DNA of 64,000 bases from Cereibacter ovatus (lineage in GTDB: Bacteria; Pseudomonadota; Alphaproteobacteria; Rhodobacterales; Rhodobacteraceae). The stretch is from NCBI RefSeq assembly GCF_900207575.1, contig NZ_OAOQ01000014.1, forward strand, positions 1-64,000, read 5' to 3'. The position numbers were made by a program, and so were the translations under genes. Below, one piece after another: positions 59,454-64,000 of the stretch. The notes beneath the pieces were generated by a model. The model was not told where the DNA came from. It worked only from the letters and a program-made list of their open reading frames with translations, and made no database searches. Numbering within the stretch: position 1 is the first letter of the stretch; every line of letters begins with the position of its first letter.

Positions 59454-60184
59454 GTGCGCTTCCGGTGCGCCAACGCCCTTGGGTGTGCACCATCCTTTGC
59501 CTTCTCGGCGAAGGCTGCACGAGCAATATCGGCTGAACGCGGCGCGCATCTGCGGATCGCGCGGCTGGCCATCGACACCGGCTATGAGGCCCCGGCGGTC
59601 TATTCCTGGTCGCGGGCGCAGGGGTTTGGGCAAGTGTCGCCGGTGAAGGGTGTCGAGGGGTTCAATCGCTCGAGCCCGGTCTCGGGGCCGACCTTCGTCG
59701 ATGCGACCGAGGGCGGCAAACGCCTGCGGCGTGGCGCCCGGCTCTGGACCGTGGCAGTCTCGACCTTCAAAGCCGAGACCTACCGCTTCCTGCGACTGGC
59801 GCGGCCGACCGAGGAGGAGGAGGCCGAGGGTGCCGCGTTCCCGCCCGGCACGATCCACCTGCCGACGTGGGTGGAAAGCGAATGGCTGAAGCAGGTCGTG
59901 GCCGAACAGCTGGTGACGGTTCGCACGAAGCGGGGCTTCGCGAAACTCGAATGGCAGAAGCTTCGCGAGCGCAACGAGGCGCTGGATTGCCGGGTCTATG
60001 CCCGCGCCGCCGCCTGGATCGCGGGCGCGGACCGCTGGCCGGACGAGAAATGGCGCGACCTCGAGGATCAGCTCGGGGCGGCGCCAACGGAAATCGATGG
60101 CGCGGGGCGGGTTAACCGGCCGCAATCCGCACCCCAGGGAAAACGGCAGTCGGACTGGCTTGGCCGACGCGGAGGATGGTTCTA

Positions 60185-60394
60185 ATGACCGACTGGACGG
60201 AAGCCGAGCTCTCGGCGTTGCGCCGGGCCTATGCCAGCGGCACGACCCGGGTCAGTTATGATGGAAAATCGGTCGACTACGGCTCGGCCGAGGATCTTCT
60301 GACGCGCATCCGGACCATCGAACGCGCCATCGCGGGCACGGCGCGGCCGCTGCCGGTGGCGGGGCTCGCGGGCTTCTCGCGCGGGGACCGGTGA
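60185..60394 (+). CDS. gpW-like connector (prophage 2 remnant, intact frame)
   Basis: The protein has 69 aa (MTDWTEAELSALRRAYASGTTRVSYDGKSVDYGSAEDLLTRIRTIERAI). It is homologous to the 24955-25167 protein. It is bounded by TAATG and TGATG overlaps exactly as in the intact phage. It has no use without the lost genes. Confidence 0.8.
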   Translation: MTDWTEAELSALRRAYASGTTRVSYDGKSVDYGSAEDLLTRIRTIERAIAGTARPLPVAGLAGFSRGDR

Positions 60395-62006
60395 TGTCGG
60401 CAAACTGGTTCGACCACGCCATCGCCACGGTGGCGCCGCGCATGGCGGCCCGACGCGTGCTGGCACGGCAGGCTTTCGAGACCCTGACGCGCGGCTATGA
60501 TGGTGCGTCGAAAGGGCGGCGGACGGACGGCTGGCGCGCGCCGGGATCCTCGGCCGACACCGAGATCGGCGTGGCCGGTGCTCTGCTACGCGACCGGATG
60601 CGCGATCTGGTGCGCAACAACCCGCATGCGGCCAAGGCCGTGGCGGTGCTTGTGAACAACATCACCCGCATGCAGAAGGAGGCATCCATGCCTGAGAGCA
60701 CGACCACCGTGGCCGGGGATGTCCCCGCCAGCACCGAGACCCGCCAGCCGCCTGTCGCGGCCCCGGCGAACTCCGAACCCGCCGCCGCGCGTATGCCGGA
60801 TGCGCCCGCCACGCCCGACAGCGAGGCCATCGCAACTCGCGCCCGCGAGGCCGAACGCGACCGCGTCTCCACCATCTACGATCTGACCGGCCGTCTGAAC
60901 CTCGAACGCAGCTTCGCCGACGATCTGGTCAAGCGCGGCGTCAGCGTCGACGAATCCCGCCGCCTTATCCTCGACCAGATCGCCGCGAAATCCGACGAGA
61001 CCCGGACCTTCCCGCATGTCTCGGTGCCCCTCGGCGGCCGCGACGAGCGGATCACCCGCCGCGACGCCGTGGCGAACGCGCTGCTGCACCGCTACAGCCC
61101 CACGCTCTTCCCGCTCGAGGATGCCGCGCGCCAGTATCGCGGCATGACCCTGCTGGAACTGGCCCGCGAAAGCCTCGGCAATGCCGGGGTCAACACGCGG
61201 GGCCTGTCGCGCGACGAGGTGGCGACGCGCGCGCTGCACTCGACCTCGGACTTCCCCGAGATCCTGTCGGCGGTCACCAACAAGACCCTGCGGCAGGCCT
61301 ACGACGCCTATCCCCGGACCTTCGCGCTCTTCTGCCGCCAGGTGCTGGCGACCGACTTCAAGTCCATGCACCGGGTGCAACTGGGCGAGGCGCCGCAGCT
61401 TCTGGAAGTGGGCGAAAGCGGCGAGTTCAAGCGCGGCACCCTTGGGGAAAGCAAGGAGAGCTACCGCGTGAAGACCTATGGCCGGGTCGTCGCGATCACC
61501 AGGCAGGTGCTGATCAACGACGATCTCGACGCCTTCACCCGAATCCCCGCGATGTACGGCAACTCCATCGCGCAGCTGGAAAGCGATGTGGTCTGGGGCA
61601 TCATCACCGCGAACCCGGCGATGGCCGATGGCAACGCGCTGTTCCACACCACGCACAAGAACCTCGCCGCAACGGGCGCCGCGCTGGACGTGGCGAGCGT
61701 TGGCGCGGCCCGGGCGGCGATGGCGCTGCAGACCGGCCTCGACAAGAAGACGGTGCTGAACATCCGCCCAGCCTTCCTGATCGTGCCCGCCGCGCTGGAA
61801 CTGAAGGCCGAGCAGCTGGTGGCGCAGAACCTTGTCCCCGCCGACAGCGCCAAGGTGGTCCCGCAGTCGATCCGTACCCTCTCGCCGATCAGCGAGCCGC
61901 GCCTCGATGCGGCCAGCGCCACTTCCTGGTATCTGGCGGCGAGCCCGAACCAGATCGACACCATCGAATACGCCTATCTCGAGGGCCAGCAGGGTGCCTA
62001 CATCGA
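60394..62006 (+). pseudogene. Portal N-terminus joined by deletion to protease-capsid C-terminal part (prophage 2)
   Basis: Residues 1-90 (WFDHAIATVAPRMAARRVL ... RNNPHAAKAVAVLVNN) are a portal start. From about 60660 the frame runs directly into a linker (MPEST..., with its own AAGGAGG and ATG at 60688) and a major capsid domain (VVAITRQVLINDDLDAFTRIPAMYGNSIAQLESDVVWGIITANP, NALFHTTHKNLA). In relatives this capsid is the C-terminal half of a ClpP-like protease/capsid fusion; the protease and most of the portal are gone. The capsid C-terminus breaks at about 62006 (EGQQGAYIE). The joint is in frame, but function is unlikely. Confidence 0.75.
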
Positions 62007-62158
62007 AAGACGAGCTTCGGTCCGCGACCCTGGGCGGCGATGCCCATGTACATCCGGGCGGGGTCGTTCGTTGCCGGCACAGTCCGGGCGAAAAAGCTGT
62101 CCGTGCGATCCACGCCGGGCGGCGGGAAGATCCGCGCACCGATGAGTTGCGTCGCCAT
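62006..62158 (-). pseudogene. Scrap of a DrmA-like helicase gene
   Basis: The readable peptide MATQLIGARIFPPPGVDRTD, then SFFARTVP and ARMYMGIAAQGRGPKLVF, ends at the prophage-2 joint. The FPPPG-x-D-x-x-DSFFA pattern followed by R-x-YxG is one I associate with an internal region of DISARM DrmA-type helicases, so this may be a mid-gene fragment rather than a true 5' end. However, ATG 62158 has a GGAGG 6 nt upstream. The assignment is from memory of the family, not a search. Confidence 0.4.
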
Positions 62159-62225
62159 GGGAACCTCCACAGGCCGCAGCTAATCTTGCGGAAGGCCAAA
62201 TGCAAGGATTTATTGCGCACAGCGG

Positions 62226-62882
62226 TCAGGCGATCTGCGCGACCTCCTCGATCCGCGCGGTGCCGGCTTCCTCCTCGAAGTAGCGGTCCCCACCGCTCAG
62301 GGACGCGCAGAAGAGGTCGGCAAGGACGCTGCCGATCCGTCGCATGTCGTCGTGAAAGAGGTCGAGCTTCAGGATCCTCTGCGCTCCGCGCTCGGCGTTG
62401 AACTTCACCCGGAAGCCTGCGAGCAGCGTCTGCCCCGTGCGGGCAGACTGCTTGTGGATCGGCTTGATCGTCCGGCCGTCTCCGTGTGCGAGGGCGTCGC
62501 GGAGCCACTTGAAGAAGTCCTCGGCCGTCATGGCCTCGAAATCGGTGTTGATCCTGCGGTCCTCGATCTCGCGCCCGTCGGCGCGGTCGACCAACACTAG
62601 CTGGGGCATGGCCAGGGACAGCCGCCACGGATCTTCTGTGATCCGTTTCTCCCGCATGGCTTCCCGAACATCATGGGCGCGGTGGTCGGCATGGTCCTGC
62701 CACTGGCCTCGCTGCCCTTGGTTGCCTGCGACCCATGCGCGGTTCTTGGTCCAGAGCAGGACGCTGCTGAACAGGGCGAAGGTCTGCGTCACGTTGAAGG
62801 TCGTCTGCGGCGGCTCGTCGAGCATCGCCTTCAGGCGGTTCACGATGGCCCATTCGACATGTTCGTCAGCGATGCCGCCCAT
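62226..62882 (-). CDS. HEPN-like protein in the flanking defence locus
   Basis: The protein has 218 aa from ATG 62882 with GGAGG 6 nt upstream. It is helical (HVEWAIVNRLKAMLDEPP, FALFSSVLLWTKNRAWV) with FFKWLRDALAHGDGRTI, an R-x4-H motif (Arg128, His133) of HEPN RNases. It starts 12 nt after the methyltransferase stop, so the two are one operon. It probably belongs to the same defence system, possibly as toxin-like effector. Confidence 0.6.
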   Translation of the reverse strand: MGGIADEHVEWAIVNRLKAMLDEPPQTTFNVTQTFALFSSVLLWTKNRAWVAGNQGQRGQWQDHADHRAHDVREAMREKRITEDPWRLSLAMPQLVLVDRADGREIEDRRINTDFEAMTAEDFFKWLRDALAHGDGRTIKPIHKQSARTGQTLLAGFRVKFNAERGAQRILKLDLFHDDMRRIGSVLADLFCASLSGGDRYFEEEAGTARIEEVAQIA

Positions 62883-62894
62883 GAGCCACCTCCT

Positions 62895-64000
62895 TCATTC
62901 GTCCTCCCCATCGTCGTCTGGGTTCTCGTCGTCTTCTTCCGACGCCGTCAGCCCGGCAGCACGTTCGGCTTCGGCGCGTTCGGCATTGAGGGCGAGGAGG
63001 CGGGCGAGCACCTCGTCCTTGAACTCGGACGGCCAGTCGAGGCGCGTTTTGGCCTGCTTGCCTTCGTCGGCGTCCTGCTCGACGAACTCCGGCTGCGCGC
63101 AGTCGGCAAGGTCGTCCCACCCATAGGCGCGCAGGACGGCATCATCCATGTCGGCATGCCGCTCCCGCAGGCGAGCAATATCTGGGGCTTTCTCGAAGCG
63201 GTCGTGGAAGCGGTTGTAGGTCTTAGTGAGGCCTTCACCGCTGCCAGACATCAGGCTAAGCCTTTGAGAGAGAAATGCTTCTCCCTTCGTTGCTAGTTCT
63301 TCAATGTGCCCAGACTTGACAGGGAAGGGGAACGTTTCAAAGCAGGCTCCAGTCGAATAATTCAATGTTTCTCCAAGCGTGGAAGCAAATGTTTCAACCC
63401 ACAACCAGTGAGCGCGTGTATTCAAGACGCAGTCCATAGGCCCCGGTGGAGCCGCAACCACTATCGCTTTCTGATCGAATATTTGCGCTGAAGTGACTCG
63501 CGAAAAGCTAATAAACTTTGTGGCCTGCGAGCAAACGAGAACGCTTGTTTGTGACCTTATCTTATCATAAAGCTTGTTCTTCCGGTAAGCGAACTGCCAC
63601 CATCGGTTGCGAAGGTCCTCTCGCTTCTGTTTCACTCTCTCAGGCTTCACGTATTCTTCTGCAATTTCGACAAGCTCGGGAAATCTCGCTCGCGCATCGG
63701 AGAGGGGCATATTCTCCAAATCAAAGATAAATCGGGAAGCTGCTTGTGCGGGATGGTTGTTGATATCATCGCCGCCCAGATAGGGAAAAATTCGGCTCTC
63801 TGAATAACGATTGGCCAAAACAACTTTTTCAAGCATAGGCGTTGAGGGGCCAAGACCCTTCTCATGTGCCGAGTCATCAAAAATGAAGCCTTTTCCAAGT
63901 GGAATCGATCCTTGAAACGCAAGGCCTGCGTTTGCGACTAGCCTATGGGGAGACGCGTCCAAGTCGCCTTCGACGAGATACGCCGAGATTCGTGAAACCG
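62895..64000 (-). CDS. C-terminal part of an Eco57I/DrmMI-like DNA methyltransferase (runs off the window)
   Basis: The frame is open to position 64000 and codes at least 368 residues up to the stop at 62895. AYLVEGDLDASPHRLVANAGLAFQGS, FIFDLENMPLSDARARFPELVEIAEEYVKPERVKQKREDLRNRWWQF and RFEKAPDIARLRERHADMDDAVLRAYGWDDL are typical of the recognition half of large class I adenine MTases of type IIG, DISARM (DrmMI) or BREX type. The NPPY domain is outside. The C-terminus is acidic. With HEPN, helicase scrap and PLD gene on the same strand it suggests a DISARM-like locus. Confidence 0.7.
   Translation of the reverse strand, partial: VSRISAYLVEGDLDASPHRLVANAGLAFQGSIPLGKGFIFDDSAHEKGLGPSTPMLEKVVLANRYSESRIFPYLGGDDINNHPAQAASRFIFDLENMPLSDARARFPELVEIAEEYVKPERVKQKREDLRNRWWQFAYRKNKLYDKIRSQTSVLVCSQATKFISFSRVTSAQIFDQKAIVVAAPPGPMDCVLNTRAHWLWVETFASTLGETLNYSTGACFETFPFPVKSGHIEELATKGEAFLSQRLSLMSGSGEGLTKTYNRFHDRFEKAPDIARLRERHADMDDAVLRAYGWDDLADCAQPEFVEQDADEGKQAKTRLDWPSEFKDEVLARLLALNAERAEAERAAGLTASEEDDENPDDDGEDE

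Larger units (their letters stand above)
57751..59547. mobile_element. Plasmid-like insert within the terL remnant
   Basis: The edges are set by the break in terminase homology (after SWPHA, before AHLRIARL). The insert holds a T-rich hairpin (57790-57827), a large hairpin, iteron-like repeats, the BrnT/BrnA pair and two minus-strand genes, one an HTH protein. No transposase or clear terminal inverted repeat is seen. Its content resembles the origin and stability region of a small plasmid. Confidence 0.55.
56389..60185 (+). pseudogene. Terminase large subunit gene (prophage 2), split by a 1.8-kb insert
   Basis: The first part (56389 to about 57750) has FMKAAQVGATEAGNNW, FLDEVDAYP and CPHCGAMQW and ends at LLDRSWPHA. 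The second part (about 59548-60185) resumes with AHLRIARLAIDTGYEAPAVYSWSR and LDCRVYARAAAW. Together they cover the whole 25167-27218 homologue, so only an insertion, not a deletion, broke it. The stop overlaps the gpW-like start (TAATG). Confidence 0.88.

Noticed and set aside
57751-59547. Group II intron or intein in the terminase gene
   Set aside because: No reverse transcriptase, splicing domains or intein motifs are present; the insert carries toxin-antitoxin and HTH genes in both orientations.
59454-60125. Upstream two thirds of the minus-strand frame ending at 59040
   Set aside because: It is antisense to terminase remnant coding; only the last 137 codons look like a protein with its own start.
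60586-62628. Minus-strand open frame of 680 codons opposite the capsid remnant
   Set aside because: The plus strand has clear capsid homology; the minus frame is a GC-driven shadow crossing three unrelated segments.

Overview
The window is high-GC, alphaproteobacterial DNA. A GTA-like tail cluster (DUF2460, DUF2163, NlpC/P60, and a giant tail-tip protein with a TIM-barrel domain), lambda-type head genes and DUF6441/DUF2793/DUF3489 phage proteins point to Rhodobacterales (Paracoccus/Rhodobacter/Roseobacter relatives). No rRNA or core housekeeping locus is present, so the genus cannot be set.

From 49 to 54179 lies one complete-looking siphovirus-type prophage of about 54 kb integrated in the initiator tRNA-Met gene. 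The intact tRNA is at 49-125, and a 47-bp copy of its 3' half (3 mismatches) sits at 54133-54179. From left to right: (i) attL-side cargo, a Fic protein and a UvrD-like helicase with zinc fingers (259-4665). (ii) A minus-strand late operon read right to left: terminase small and large, gpW, portal, S49 protease/scaffold, gpD, gpE capsid, head-tail and tail genes, frameshifted tail chaperone, tape measure, GTA-like tail tip, lysis genes and tail fibre (27702 down to 4873). It is interrupted by one AT-rich zinc-ribbon/HEPN moron (18722-19612). (iii) An accessory block with a PIN protein and two tandem ParB-like/MTase genes, the second split by an IS3-family element, then a histidine kinase/response regulator pair and a type III restriction-modification system (28792-41155). 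(iv) A RES/Xre toxin-antitoxin pair and an early operon with a C5 methyltransferase (frameshifted), a replication protein carrying iteron-like palindromes, a VRR-NUC nuclease and an excisionase-like protein (41420-46221). (v) The integrase (47450-48721). (vi) attR-side cargo, a GIY-YIG-like protein overlapping a PHP/SMC-like ATPase of TrlF type (49693-53705).

Right of attR the minus-strand genes look like a wrecked defence locus: a 5'-truncated PLD-family gene, a scrap resembling a DrmA-type helicase, a HEPN protein and the C-terminal part of an Eco57I/DrmMI-like methyltransferase running off the window. A 5.8-kb remnant of a second, related prophage (56.23-62.01 kb, plus strand) lies in the middle of this locus. 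In the remnant the terminase large gene is itself split by a 1.8-kb plasmid-like insert carrying BrnT/BrnA, an HTH protein, a large hairpin and iteron-like repeats, and the portal and capsid genes are joined by an internal deletion.

The main theme is stacking of defence and conflict genes at both att ends of a prophage, inside its late operon, and beside it at the same tRNA. The best candidates for an undescribed system are the GIY-YIG-like/TrlF-like pair next to attR and the zinc-ribbon/HEPN moron in the tail operon. All identifications come from reading motifs and gene order. No database search was run.
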